A DNA stretch of 64,000 bases. It comes from Streptomyces sp. NBC_00258 (GTDB lineage Bacteria; Actinomycetota; Actinomycetes; Streptomycetales; Streptomycetaceae). Under the pieces are notes generated by a model, which had not been told where the DNA came from, did no database searches, and worked only from the letters and a program-made list of their open reading frames with translations. The DNA lies in assembly GCF_036182465.1 (NCBI RefSeq), contig NZ_CP108081.1, forward strand, positions 10,788,001 through 10,852,000, written 5' to 3'. How positions within the stretch are numbered: position 1 is the first letter of the stretch; every line of letters starts with the position of its first letter. Shown in pieces: positions 8,402 through 16,742 of this stretch. A program made the translations under genes and the position numbers.

Positions 8402-9364
8402 TCAGTTCAGCTGTGCGGCCACGGCACCGGTGATCGCCCGGGTGATGCGCAGGATGCCGGGGGAGCGGACCGGGCAGGGCTTGGGTGTCGAGGTGGTCGG
8501 TGCCATGCAGAAGTGCAGGTAGTCGTCGTCGCGGTGCAGGGCGGTCCGGCTGCTGCCCGGCTGGGTGCAGTACGGCGTGTGCTCGCGTTCGTACGCGGTG
8601 CACGGCAGGTACTGGGTCCAGGTGTAGCGGGCCGAGGCCGGGCTCACCGCCTTGCCGGCGTCCGCGAGCAGGTCCCCGGAGGCGGCGGCCTGCCGTTCGT
8701 AGATCGTGTTGACGCGGCGGACGCGGTCGGGCGTCATGGGGTCCGGGCCCTGGAGCACCCAGACGACCTTCGGCCGGTCCCCGCCCGCCGCGCCCGCGAT
8801 CTGGTCGGTCAGCCGCCGCGCGTCGGCGGTGTAGCGCGCGAAGTACTTGTCCCGTGCCTTGTCGTAGGCGATGCCGTCCATGCACGGCGTGTAGTCCCAC
8901 GCGTTGCCCCAGAACTGCAGCACCACGAAGTCCGGCCGCAGCGTACGCACCAGCGCGGCGGCCTTGTCCTTCGGCGGGACGAGGGAGTCCTCGCCCGTGC
9001 CCTCCAGGTAGTCGCAGAGGGTGGTGCCCGAGTAGGGGGCGCTGGTGTAGCGCGCCTTCAACTCGTCGCGCATCAGGCCGCCGAGGACCTTCTGGTTCTC
9101 CATGGCGAGGGAGTCGCCGAGGTAGAGGACGGTGGGGCGGGCGCGGTGTGAGGGCGCACTGGCCCCGGTGCCGGTCTTGGCCTCGCCGGCGGTCTCGGCG
9201 TCGGACTCGGCTTCGGGGGTGGCGGCCGGCCGCTGATGCGTGGTCGAGGATGCCTTGGGCGCCGAGGGGACGGATGCCGCGGACTCGGGTCCGGACGAGG
9301 GGTCCCCGCACGCGCCGAGCAGCAGTAACCCGGCCAGCACCCCGACCATCCACGGCTTGCGCAT
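8402..9364 (-). CDS. SGNH-hydrolase-fold lipoprotein
   Basis: This 320-residue lipoprotein has a short signal peptide and lipobox LLGAC (Cys19), a Thr/Ala/Glu-rich linker (about 21-75), then an SGNH/GDSL hydrolase domain. The nucleophile motif is YLGDS (Ser85) and the closing Asp/His are in DDDYLHF (His284). Other blocks are VVLQFWGNAWDY and VVWVLQGPDPM. The family acts as esterases or acyltransferases outside the membrane, often on cell-wall polysaccharide; the substrate here is unknown. The ATG at 9364 is preferred over upstream in-frame codons because it opens the signal peptide and has GGGAG upstream. Confidence 0.85.
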   Translation of the reverse strand: MRKPWMVGVLAGLLLLGACGDPSSGPESAASVPSAPKASSTTHQRPAATPEAESDAETAGEAKTGTGASAPSHRARPTVLYLGDSLAMENQKVLGGLMRDELKARYTSAPYSGTTLCDYLEGTGEDSLVPPKDKAAALVRTLRPDFVVLQFWGNAWDYTPCMDGIAYDKARDKYFARYTADARRLTDQIAGAAGGDRPKVVWVLQGPDPMTPDRVRRVNTIYERQAAASGDLLADAGKAVSPASARYTWTQYLPCTAYEREHTPYCTQPGSSRTALHRDDDYLHFCMAPTTSTPKPCPVRSPGILRITRAITGAVAAQLN

Positions 9365-9553
9365 ACGGCAACTCCCGCCCTGGCCACCGAAAACGGCCCC
9401 CAGACAAGCACAGCGGGACGCAAGGGGGAAGAGCGGTTCAGGCCTCGGCCCGCCTGGAAGCGGACCGGACCTCATCACCGTAGCTCTGCTTAACGTTAGG
9501 TGTAGAACTCTTCACTTGTGCTGAGGTGATGGTGTCGGGCACGGTTGTGGATC

Positions 9554-10816
9554 ATGCAGCCCAACTCCCCATGGCGGACGGCCGACTTCAGGACGCTCTT
9601 CAGTGCCACCGCGCTCAGCCAGCTCGGTACGAACGTCAGCTATGTCGCGGTCCCGCTGATCGCCGTGGCCGAACTCGACGCGAGCCCCGGCCAGGTCGGC
9701 GCCCTGGCCACGTTGAGCACGCTCGCGTTCCTGGTCATCGGCCTGCCCGCCGGAGCCTGGGTGGACCGGATGCGCCATCGCAGGGTGCTGATCGTTGCCG
9801 ACCTGGCTCGGGCCGCGCTGTTCGCCTCCGTCCCGCTGGCCTGGTGGCTGGACGCGCTCACGCTCGGCCAGTTGTACGCGGTGGTGCTGCTGAACGGCTG
9901 CGCCACCGTCTTCTTCGACGTCGGCTCGCAGAGCACCCTGCCCGGACTCGTCGGCCGCGACGCCCTCGTGCAGGCCAACGCCGCCATGATGAGCCTCATG
10001 GCGGTGAGCAACGTGGCCGGCCGGAGCGCGGGCGGCGCGCTCGTCCAGTTCCTCACGGCACCGGTGGCCGTTCTCTGCACGGCCGCGAGCCATCTCGCCT
10101 CCGCACTCCAGCTCACCCGGGTCCGCCCCGATCAGGCGCCGCCCCCACCGGGCCGGACGGTCGGACTGCGCACACAGATCGGCGAGGGGGTCCGCCATGT
10201 CCTCGGCAACGCGGAGCTCCGTGCCCTCGCGCTCACCGCCGCCCTCACCAACCTGGGCTCGCAGATCATCAACACCATGCTCCCCGTGCTGTTCGTGCGT
10301 GAACTCGGCCTGCCCGCAAGCGCTTTGGGCCTGTACTGGGCGGCGGGAGGCATCGGCCTCCTGCTCGGCGCCCGCTGTGCCCGCCCCCTCGCCGGGCGCC
10401 TCGGATACGGCCGCACCCTCGGCGTCATGGGCCTGTGCCTCGCGCCCGCCGGACTGCTCGTCCCGCTCATCGACCGCGGGCCGTGGCTGTGGCTCGCGGG
10501 CGCCGGGGGAGTACTCGTCCTGTTCAAGACGGGCGTGGACAACGTGCTCGGAGTGAGTCTGCGCCAGCGGATGACCGCGGACGCGCTCCTCGGGCGCATG
10601 AACGCGACGTTCAGGTTCGTCCTCACCGGCGCCCTCGCCATCGGCGCGGCGATGGCGGGGCTGATCGGTGAACTGGCCGGTGTACGCGCGACGTTGTGGG
10701 TCGGAGCCGGGCTGCTCGCAACGGCCTTCCTGCCGGTGTTCCTCTCGCCGGTCCGTGGACGCCGCGAACTGCCCCACGAACAGCCCCTCAGGACAGCGGC
10801 CGTTACAAAGCGCTGA
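9554..10816 (+). CDS. MFS transporter (MFS_3/EntS-like exporter)
   Basis: This 420-residue protein has about twelve hydrophobic helices. The loop after helix 2 reads GAWVDRMRHRRVLI, matching the MFS signature region. Segments such as FFDVGSQSTLPGLVGRDALVQANA and a similar motif in the second half are typical of the MFS_3 exporters that pump siderophores and drugs. ATG 9554 is chosen over TTG 9545; neither has a convincing ribosome site, so translation may start on a very short leader. The last 14 bases overlap the 3' end of the convergent decarboxylase gene. Confidence 0.87.
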   Translation: MQPNSPWRTADFRTLFSATALSQLGTNVSYVAVPLIAVAELDASPGQVGALATLSTLAFLVIGLPAGAWVDRMRHRRVLIVADLARAALFASVPLAWWLDALTLGQLYAVVLLNGCATVFFDVGSQSTLPGLVGRDALVQANAAMMSLMAVSNVAGRSAGGALVQFLTAPVAVLCTAASHLASALQLTRVRPDQAPPPPGRTVGLRTQIGEGVRHVLGNAELRALALTAALTNLGSQIINTMLPVLFVRELGLPASALGLYWAAGGIGLLLGARCARPLAGRLGYGRTLGVMGLCLAPAGLLVPLIDRGPWLWLAGAGGVLVLFKTGVDNVLGVSLRQRMTADALLGRMNATFRFVLTGALAIGAAMAGLIGELAGVRATLWVGAGLLATAFLPVFLSPVRGRRELPHEQPLRTAAVTKR

Positions 10817-12197
10817 CCGCACGCTCCACGGCATCCGCCACCCGGTCTGTGTCGGCCTCTGTCGTACGCCAGTTGCTGAACGCGGCCCGCAACGCGTGCG
10901 TCCCCTCGTAGAAGGTCGGCGTCATGAACGCCTCGCCGGATTCGGCGACGGCCCGGCCGAGCGCGTGCACCCGTTCCCGGGTGGGGTCCCCGTCGAGCGT
11001 GAAGCAGACGACGTTCAGGCGGACCGGCGCGAGCAGCCGCAGGCCCGGTGCGTCCGTGATCCGGTCGCCGAGGCGCCGGGCGAGCGCGACGTTCCGCTCG
11101 ACGATCTCCCGGTGTCCTTCGCGACCGTACGCGGCGAGTGAGAACCAGGCCGGGAGCGCGCGCAGCCGACGTGAGTTCTCGGGTGTGAGGTGGACGAAGT
11201 CGGGCTCGCCGGTGGGCAGTCCGAGATACGGCGACGCGTTGTGGAAGACCCGCACCTGGAGGTCGCGGTGGCGGGTGAACTGCACGGCCGCGTCGTAGGG
11301 GACGTTGAGCCATTTGTGCAGGTCGACGCAGACCGAGTCGGCGGCGTCGAGGCCGTCGGTCAGATGGGCGTGTTCGGGGGACAGCGCGGCGAAACCGCCG
11401 AAGGCGGCGTCCACGTGCAGCCAGAAGTCGTACCGCTCCTTGAGCTCGGCGATCGCCCGCAGATCGTCGAAGTCGACCGTGTTCACGGTCCCGGCATTGG
11501 CCACGACGACGGCCGGGCGCCCGTCCAGGTCGTCGAGCGCCTCGGCCAGCCGCGCCACGTCGACGGCTTCCCGGCCACCGGGCAGCACCGGCACCGTACG
11601 CAGCCGGTCGCGGCCGATGCCCAGGACGGACAGGGCCTTGGGGATGCTGGAGTGCGGGCTGCCGGACAGCACGTCGACCGGTCCGAGCGCGGCAACACCC
11701 GCCTCGGACACGGGAACCCCCAGACGCTCGCCCAGCCACTCCCGCGCGAGGGCCAGCCCGACGGTGTTCGAGACGGTCGCACCTGTCACGAAAGCGCCGC
11801 TGTGCGCCTCGCTCAGCCCGAAGAACTCCCGCAGCCAGCCCACCGTCTCGTGCTCCAGAGCGGTCGCCGACGAGTCGCCCGTGCCGGTGGCGTTCTGGTC
11901 GTACGCGCTGGTCAGCCAGTCCCCGGTGAGCGCGGCCGGGGTCGCACCCCCGGTCACGAAGCCGAGAAAGCGAGGGCCCGCGGAGGCGGAGAACCCCGGC
12001 GCCCACCGTTCGGCGAACCGCGCGAGCGCACCCTCCGCGCCCCCGCCCCCGGCCGGCAGCGGTTCGGCGTCCGGAGCTTTGCCCAGATGAGCCACGGGCC
12101 GTGCGTCGAGCCCCGACACCTCACGGGCGGCGAAGTCACGGGCGGACTGGAGGAGTTCGGGGAGCCGGGAGAGGTCGTCGGCGAGTACGCGGTCCAT
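10803..12197 (-). CDS. PLP-dependent decarboxylase/aminotransferase (aromatic-L-amino-acid decarboxylase type)
   Basis: This 464-residue fold-type I PLP enzyme has the cofactor lysine in VDLHKWLNVPYD (about Lys295). An upstream active-site block reads WLHVDAAFGG, where the Asp contacts the pyridine nitrogen, and there is a Gly-rich cofactor loop, GATVSNTVGLALA. This combination marks group II decarboxylases of aromatic amino acids and relatives; some homologues act on other amino acids or as aldehyde-forming enzymes. No ribosome site precedes ATG 12197, but a TACGCT (12205-12210, minus) lies seven bases upstream, as in leaderless promoters. It is convergent with the MFS gene. Confidence 0.85.
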   Translation of the reverse strand: MDRVLADDLSRLPELLQSARDFAAREVSGLDARPVAHLGKAPDAEPLPAGGGGAEGALARFAERWAPGFSASAGPRFLGFVTGGATPAALTGDWLTSAYDQNATGTGDSSATALEHETVGWLREFFGLSEAHSGAFVTGATVSNTVGLALAREWLGERLGVPVSEAGVAALGPVDVLSGSPHSSIPKALSVLGIGRDRLRTVPVLPGGREAVDVARLAEALDDLDGRPAVVVANAGTVNTVDFDDLRAIAELKERYDFWLHVDAAFGGFAALSPEHAHLTDGLDAADSVCVDLHKWLNVPYDAAVQFTRHRDLQVRVFHNASPYLGLPTGEPDFVHLTPENSRRLRALPAWFSLAAYGREGHREIVERNVALARRLGDRITDAPGLRLLAPVRLNVVCFTLDGDPTRERVHALGRAVAESGEAFMTPTFYEGTHALRAAFSNWRTTEADTDRVADAVERAVSAL

Positions 12198-12341
12198 GAG
12201 CGGCAGCGTAGGCGGGCGGCCGCACGGAAATCCCGGTCCAGTCGGGGGAAACTGGCCCTATCCGGGAGGGCGTCGCCGCCGCGCTCGATGATCCCGGTCG
12301 GACCCCGCCGACGTGGCGGAATTCCCCTCGTCCGCCTCTTG

Positions 12342-12920
12342 TCACCGCGAACGTCGCGGTACGCCCCGCTGCCGGGCGCCCCGGTCGGGCGGCGCCAGGA
12401 TCTTCTCCGCCGCGGCGATGAACTGTCTGCGGGCGTCGATGAGGTCACTGTCCGCCTGACCGTTCTGCACGAGGCGGTCGTCGAGATCCAGCCGCATGCG
12501 CCAGACGTCCGCCTGCCGGAGGGCCGCCGCATGGACGGTGTCGGCCAGCTCGCCCATCGGCGCGGGGCCGGTGATGGCGACGTTCGTGGCCGCCCGGCTC
12601 AGCTCGCCCAGGGCGGCCATGGTCGGCTCCCACAACCCCCGATGCTCGTCCTCACTCCGCCATTCGAGCGCCACGCGAGCTTCGATGACGGCGTTGATGC
12701 CCTGCCGGAACGCCTCGCACTCGTCGAGCACGGTGGCGAAGGCGGCGCGTCGCTCGTCACGCAGACGGTGCCGGACCTGGAAGGTCTCCTGCTCCTGTGC
12801 CTGCCGACGTGAGGACCTGGCATGGAGAAGCGGTCCGGTCAGCCCGGCGGCCAGGGTTCCCCCTATGCCCAGGGCGGTCGCCCAGATGACCGTGTTGGCT
12901 TGGTCCATGGCGCACATCAT
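12342..12920 (-). CDS. Small membrane-anchored helical protein, unknown function
   Basis: I do not recognise a family. The 192-residue product has one N-terminal membrane span (about residues 8-30) followed by a charged, probably coiled-coil domain rich in Arg, Glu and Ala, then a basic tail with two cis-prolines in LAPPDRG. Several Met codons lie close together (12920, 12917, 12908), so the exact start is uncertain. It is a single gene on the minus strand, divergent from the L,D-transpeptidase. Codon usage is normal for the window, which supports a real gene. Confidence 0.6.
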   Translation of the reverse strand: MMCAMDQANTVIWATALGIGGTLAAGLTGPLLHARSSRRQAQEQETFQVRHRLRDERRAAFATVLDECEAFRQGINAVIEARVALEWRSEDEHRGLWEPTMAALGELSRAATNVAITGPAPMGELADTVHAAALRQADVWRMRLDLDDRLVQNGQADSDLIDARRQFIAAAEKILAPPDRGARQRGVPRRSR

Positions 12921-13394
12921 GCCGCCGCCACACCCGTCAATGGCTGAACTTGACCGATTGATACGGCAGTTGGGTCCCTGCGGCGTCGGCCCCGCACATG
13001 GCGCCATGGGAGTCGGCGACCGGAAAGGGCTGGCGACAGCCCCTGTGGGCGTCAGCCCGACGGGGTGCCACGGACCGGGTGTGGTACCCGCCACAGAGAG
13101 CCGGGTGCGACGCCCGTACGGGAAGACGCCCGACTGCGACCGTCACGAATCGTCCCGGCGCCACCCTTCGGCGCGAAGGTCGCACAAGGCCGACGCCAAC
13201 GCCCAGCAGCGGCCCGACGTAACGGCGCCGCCTCCCGTCGTCGTCCGTACCGACCTCCCGGCTACTCACTCTCAAGTACTCCACGGCGTGGAATGTCATC
13301 GTTTCGTCTCAGCCTGGCCGGCCCTACAACCGACGTCCCCCGGCGAGGGTCTAGCTGGCAGAGATTCACCGGATCGAAAGAGAAGGGCCTGATC
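12921..13394. other. 474-bp divergent gap with structured upstream part
   Basis: No convincing gene is present. Several hairpins are visible, for example GTGG-TACCC-GCCAC near 13080-13100 and GCGCC-ACCCTTC-GGCGC near 13160. The segment nearest the L,D-transpeptidase carries an ECF-type promoter candidate (13328-13353). I looked for riboswitch consensus blocks often found before Streptomyces cell-wall genes and did not find one. Confidence 0.5.
13328..13353 (+). promoter_or_regulatory. Candidate SigE-type ECF promoter
   Basis: AACC (13328-13331) is followed by 17 bp and then GTCTA (13349-13353). This resembles the AAC / TC core of Streptomyces SigE cell-envelope stress promoters as I remember them. 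It lies 41 bp before the L,D-transpeptidase ATG, giving a leader of about 35 nt that contains the ribosome site. Confidence 0.45.
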
Positions 13395-14090
13395 ATGGGG
13401 GACATACGCAGACGGGCAGCCGTCGTACTGGGGGTCACCGGACTGGTGGCGCCGCTGGCCGTCGCGCTGGGCGCGGCTCCGGCCCAGGCGGCGAGCTGCA
13501 CCACACAGACCGGCCCGTACCAGAAGAAGGTCGAGAAGTTCCTCGGCCGGCCGGTGGACGGCAGGCAGTCGGCCGCCGACTGCAAGGCGATCAAGGCCTT
13601 CCAGACCAAGCACGGCATCACCCCGAACATCGGCTACGCCGGCTCCGTCACCTGGGGCGTGATGGACCTGATGACCAAGCAGAAGGCCGTCGGGAAGAAG
13701 CCCAACAAGGACGGCAAGTGCCCGGTCAACAAGGGCCGTATCGCCTGTGTGAACCTCACGCTCCAGCTCAGCTGGATCCAGGACGGCAACACCCTCGTGT
13801 ACGGTCCGGTGCCGGTCCGCACGGGCCGCAACGGCTACGAGACCCGCACCGGTCTGAAGAAGATCTACTGGCGGAACATCGACCACGTCTCGACCATCTA
13901 CGACGTGCCCATGCCCTACAGCCAGTTCTTCGACGGCGGCCAGGCCTTCCACTCGGTCGGCGTGAGCATGTGGAACCCGCCCGGCTCGCACGGCTGCGTC
14001 AACATGACGAAGACGGACGCCAAGAAGTACTGGTCGCTCCTGAAGAAGAACGACGACGTCTACGTGTACGGCCGCAAGCCGGGCACCTGA
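13395..14090 (+). CDS. Secreted L,D-transpeptidase (YkuD domain) with peptidoglycan-binding domain
   Basis: This 231-residue protein has a Sec signal peptide ending near APAQA-AS (about residue 33) and a peptidoglycan-binding domain 1 (about 40-95; DCKAIKAFQTKHGI). The YkuD catalytic domain ends in FHSVG and SHGCVNM, with the catalytic Cys near 201. It would form 3-3 crosslinks or attach proteins to peptidoglycan in the wall. The ATG at 13395 has AGAGAAGGG upstream, and a SigE-like promoter lies just before it, consistent with envelope-stress control. An upstream in-frame extension is rejected because it would bury the signal peptide. Confidence 0.92.
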   Translation: MGDIRRRAAVVLGVTGLVAPLAVALGAAPAQAASCTTQTGPYQKKVEKFLGRPVDGRQSAADCKAIKAFQTKHGITPNIGYAGSVTWGVMDLMTKQKAVGKKPNKDGKCPVNKGRIACVNLTLQLSWIQDGNTLVYGPVPVRTGRNGYETRTGLKKIYWRNIDHVSTIYDVPMPYSQFFDGGQAFHSVGVSMWNPPGSHGCVNMTKTDAKKYWSLLKKNDDVYVYGRKPGT

Positions 14091-14096
14091 CCGGGC

Positions 14097-14128
14097 CGGT
14101 CCGGCCGCTCCTGAGAACGACCGGACCG
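14097..14128. terminator. Hairpin between convergent L,D-transpeptidase and Gfo/Idh genes
   Basis: CGGTCCGG (14097-14104) pairs perfectly with CCGGACCG (14121-14128) around a 16-base loop. It sits seven bases after one stop and ten before the other, so it can serve both strands. Confidence 0.65.
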
Positions 14129-14138
14129 AGCACAAACG

Positions 14139-15341
14139 TCACGCCTCGGGCGCGTCCCCGAAGTCCGGGATCTCCAGCCTCGCCCCACCCTGCCGCGCCG
14201 AGTCGTGCGCGACGATACCCGGCAGGGTGTAGCGGGCGGCCACCCACGCGTTCACCGACGGCAGTGTGCGCGTGTTCACCGCGGTGACGAAGTCGTCCAC
14301 CAGGAAGTGGTGGCTCCCCTCGTGCCCGTTGTGCAGGTTGTCGAACTCCCGGGGCAGCCGCGCCCGGTCGTGCACCGGCGCCGAACCGGAGGTGAAGGCG
14401 GCCCGCAGATCCGGCGCGATGTGCTGGAGGGACGGGTCGTCCGGAGACATGGTGGGCTTGGGCTCAAGGAGCTCGCTGATGTCCTTCACCCCCTTCTTGT
14501 CCTGCCAGAAGGCCACCGTCGCCAGCTGCTCCATGCTCGCGTCCGTCCCGAAGAACCGGAAACGCGACTCCCGGATGTGCGAGGGATAGCCCACCCGCCG
14601 GAACTCGTTCGTACGGAACGAGCCGCCGCCCGCGACCTCGAACAGCGCGGTCGCGTTCGAGAAGTCGTTGCCGAACTGGCTGACGTCCTCGTCGAAGACC
14701 CCGTCCCCGCGATCGTCCCTGACCCCGATCGCGGACACACTCACGGCATGCGTCTGCCAGGCGCCGAGGACTCCGCCCACCGAGTGGGTGGGGTAGAGCA
14801 GCGGGGGATAGCTGGCGGTCGCCTTCCAGTTCTCGCCGCCGCTGTACTGGTAGGCCTCGTAGAACCCGAGGTCCATGTCGTGCACATAGTCGCCCTCGGC
14901 GTAGAAGAGCCGCCCGAACGCGCCGTCGGCGATCTGGTTGCGGGCGTGCACGGTCGCCGGGTTGTACTGGCTGGTCTCACCCATCATGTACGTCAGGCCG
15001 GTGGCCCGTACCGCGTCGATGATCGCCGCGATCTCCTCGCGGGTGATCGCCATGGGCACCGCCGAGTAGACGTGCTTGCCGGCGTTCAGGCCCTGGAGCA
15101 CCAGCGGGCCGTGGGTCCAGCGCTGGGTGAAGATCGCGACGGCGTCGATCGCGTCAGACTCCAGCATCGCCTCGTACGAGGGGAAGGTTCCCGTCAGGCC
15201 TTCGGCGGCGGCCATTTGCTCCGCTCGCTCGGGCAGGAGGTCCGTGACGTGGACCTCGCCGACGCCCGGGTGGGCAAGAAACAGCTTCGCGAACTGGCCG
15301 GAGAACTGGCCGGCGCCGACGATGCCGAGGGAGAACGTCAT
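14139..15341 (-). CDS. Gfo/Idh/MocA family oxidoreductase
   Basis: This 400-residue enzyme has an N-terminal Rossmann fold with GIVGAGQF (residues 6-13) and a C-terminal substrate domain. The segment HVYSAVPMAI takes the place of the usual EKP motif: Ala-Val-Pro replaces Glu-Lys-Pro, so the typical catalytic lysine is absent at that position. Family members oxidise or reduce sugars and inositols with NAD(P). The gene is separated by 41 bp from the sugar-importer receptor gene upstream and is probably last in that operon. ATG 15341 is chosen since the codons before it do not fit the fold. Confidence 0.85.
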   Translation of the reverse strand: MTFSLGIVGAGQFSGQFAKLFLAHPGVGEVHVTDLLPERAEQMAAAEGLTGTFPSYEAMLESDAIDAVAIFTQRWTHGPLVLQGLNAGKHVYSAVPMAITREEIAAIIDAVRATGLTYMMGETSQYNPATVHARNQIADGAFGRLFYAEGDYVHDMDLGFYEAYQYSGGENWKATASYPPLLYPTHSVGGVLGAWQTHAVSVSAIGVRDDRGDGVFDEDVSQFGNDFSNATALFEVAGGGSFRTNEFRRVGYPSHIRESRFRFFGTDASMEQLATVAFWQDKKGVKDISELLEPKPTMSPDDPSLQHIAPDLRAAFTSGSAPVHDRARLPREFDNLHNGHEGSHHFLVDDFVTAVNTRTLPSVNAWVAARYTLPGIVAHDSARQGGARLEIPDFGDAPEA

Positions 15342-15382
15342 GGAGTGTGTGCCTTTCGCTGTCCGAGTCACTGTCCGGGGTT

Positions 15383-16732
15383 TCACTGTCCGAGGATGAA
15401 GTTGATCTGGTCGTTGGTCTTGGTGAGGCCGCTCACCGGGGCGTTGTTTGCGAATACGTCCTGCATCGCGGGGCGCATCAGGGAGTACACGTCAGCCGCG
15501 TAGTCCGTGATCGGGAAGGAGAAGGTCCTGGAGTCCTTCTTGTCGGTGACCGGTTCGGTGAAGGCGGACACGTCGATGCCCTTCTTCTTGTAAGCGGCCA
15601 CCGCGGCCTGCGTTCCTTCCGGGGTCGCGGGGAAGACGATGCCGTAGCCGCCGACGGTCTTCTGGCACTCGTTGGACGCCAGGTACCGCACCCACTTCTT
15701 CGCGCCCGCCTTGTTGTGGGCGTTCTTGGTGATGGAGTCGGCGAGGCCGTTCATCATGGTGGCCCGCTTGCCGCTCGGGCCGGTCGGCGTGGGGGCGGTG
15801 CCGACGTCGAGGCCCTTGGTGTCGTAGTAGGTGGAGATCATCCAGGCGCCGTCGAAGGAGGTCGCCGCGTTGCCGGCGGCGACCTGGGCGTTGGCCGGGT
15901 TGGCGCCGTCGGTGTAGTTGGTGAAGGGCGCGAGGTAGCCCTTCTTCGCGAGGCCGAAGTACCAGTCGACCACCGACTGGAAGGTCTTGTCGTTGTACTG
16001 GTACTCGGTGCCCCAGCGCGTCTTGTTCGTGTAGTCCCAGCCTGCCGAGCCGGTGAACGGGCTCCAGGTGGTCTGCCCGTCGCTGTCGCCCGCGCCGCCG
16101 GTGGCGAGCCCGTAGACCTTGACGTTGTTCTTGTCGAAGCCCTCTTCGTCGCCGCGCTTGCCCTTCTTGTCGATGGTCAGGTGCGCGATGGTCTTCTCGA
16201 AGGTGCCGCCGTCCTTCGTGTTCCAGGAGAGGCCGTTGAGTTCCTCCGCGGAGAGCCCGGCCTCCTTGACCATCTTCTTGTTGTACATGAGGGCGACCGT
16301 GTCCCAGTCCTTCGGGGCGCCGTAGCGGTGGCCGTCCTGGCCGGTCCAGTTGGCGGCAAGTCCTGGCTGGTAGGCGGAGTTGTCGATACCCAGGTCGTCC
16401 AGTGGTTCGAGCACGTTCAGGTCGGCGAACTGGCCGAACTTCTGGATGTGGTCGGTGAACACGTCAGGCTCGGTGCCCGCGATGAAGCTCGCGGTGAGCT
16501 TGGTCCAGTAGTCGGCCCAGCCCATCTGGGTGATCTTCACCTTCAGGCCCGGGTTCTGCTTCTCGAAGCCCTTGGCACAGGCCTGGTAGGCGGGCATCTG
16601 GTTGGCGTCCCACAGCCAGTACGTCACCGTGTTCGAGCCCGCTCCGGCAGCCCCGCCCTTCGCGCAGCCCGTCGCCAGGGACAGCGCGAGCACCCCGGTC
16701 AGTGCCACGACCGTACGTGTACGAATTCGCAT
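15383..16732 (-). CDS. Sugar ABC importer, substrate-binding lipoprotein (SBP family 1)
   Basis: This 449-residue lipoprotein starts with a basic signal peptide and a lipobox-like LATGC (Cys near 23), then a family-1 solute receptor body. Recognisable blocks are VTYWLWDANQMPAYQ, AGTEPDVFTDH and FDGAWMISTYYD. The many surface Trp/Tyr residues suit a carbohydrate ligand. GGGGA lies just upstream of ATG 16732. It follows two permease genes (17684, 16743) in one transcript and precedes the Gfo/Idh oxidoreductase. There is no ATPase gene in the cluster, so it probably uses a shared MsiK-type ATPase, as is common in Streptomyces. Confidence 0.9.
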   Translation of the reverse strand: MRIRTRTVVALTGVLALSLATGCAKGGAAGAGSNTVTYWLWDANQMPAYQACAKGFEKQNPGLKVKITQMGWADYWTKLTASFIAGTEPDVFTDHIQKFGQFADLNVLEPLDDLGIDNSAYQPGLAANWTGQDGHRYGAPKDWDTVALMYNKKMVKEAGLSAEELNGLSWNTKDGGTFEKTIAHLTIDKKGKRGDEEGFDKNNVKVYGLATGGAGDSDGQTTWSPFTGSAGWDYTNKTRWGTEYQYNDKTFQSVVDWYFGLAKKGYLAPFTNYTDGANPANAQVAAGNAATSFDGAWMISTYYDTKGLDVGTAPTPTGPSGKRATMMNGLADSITKNAHNKAGAKKWVRYLASNECQKTVGGYGIVFPATPEGTQAAVAAYKKKGIDVSAFTEPVTDKKDSRTFSFPITDYAADVYSLMRPAMQDVFANNAPVSGLTKTNDQINFILGQ

Positions 16733-16742
16733 GTCCGTCCCC

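Noticed and set aside
13000..13260. Possible cobalamin or c-di-AMP riboswitch before the L,D-transpeptidase
   Set aside because: Hairpins are present but the conserved boxes I remember for these riboswitches are not.
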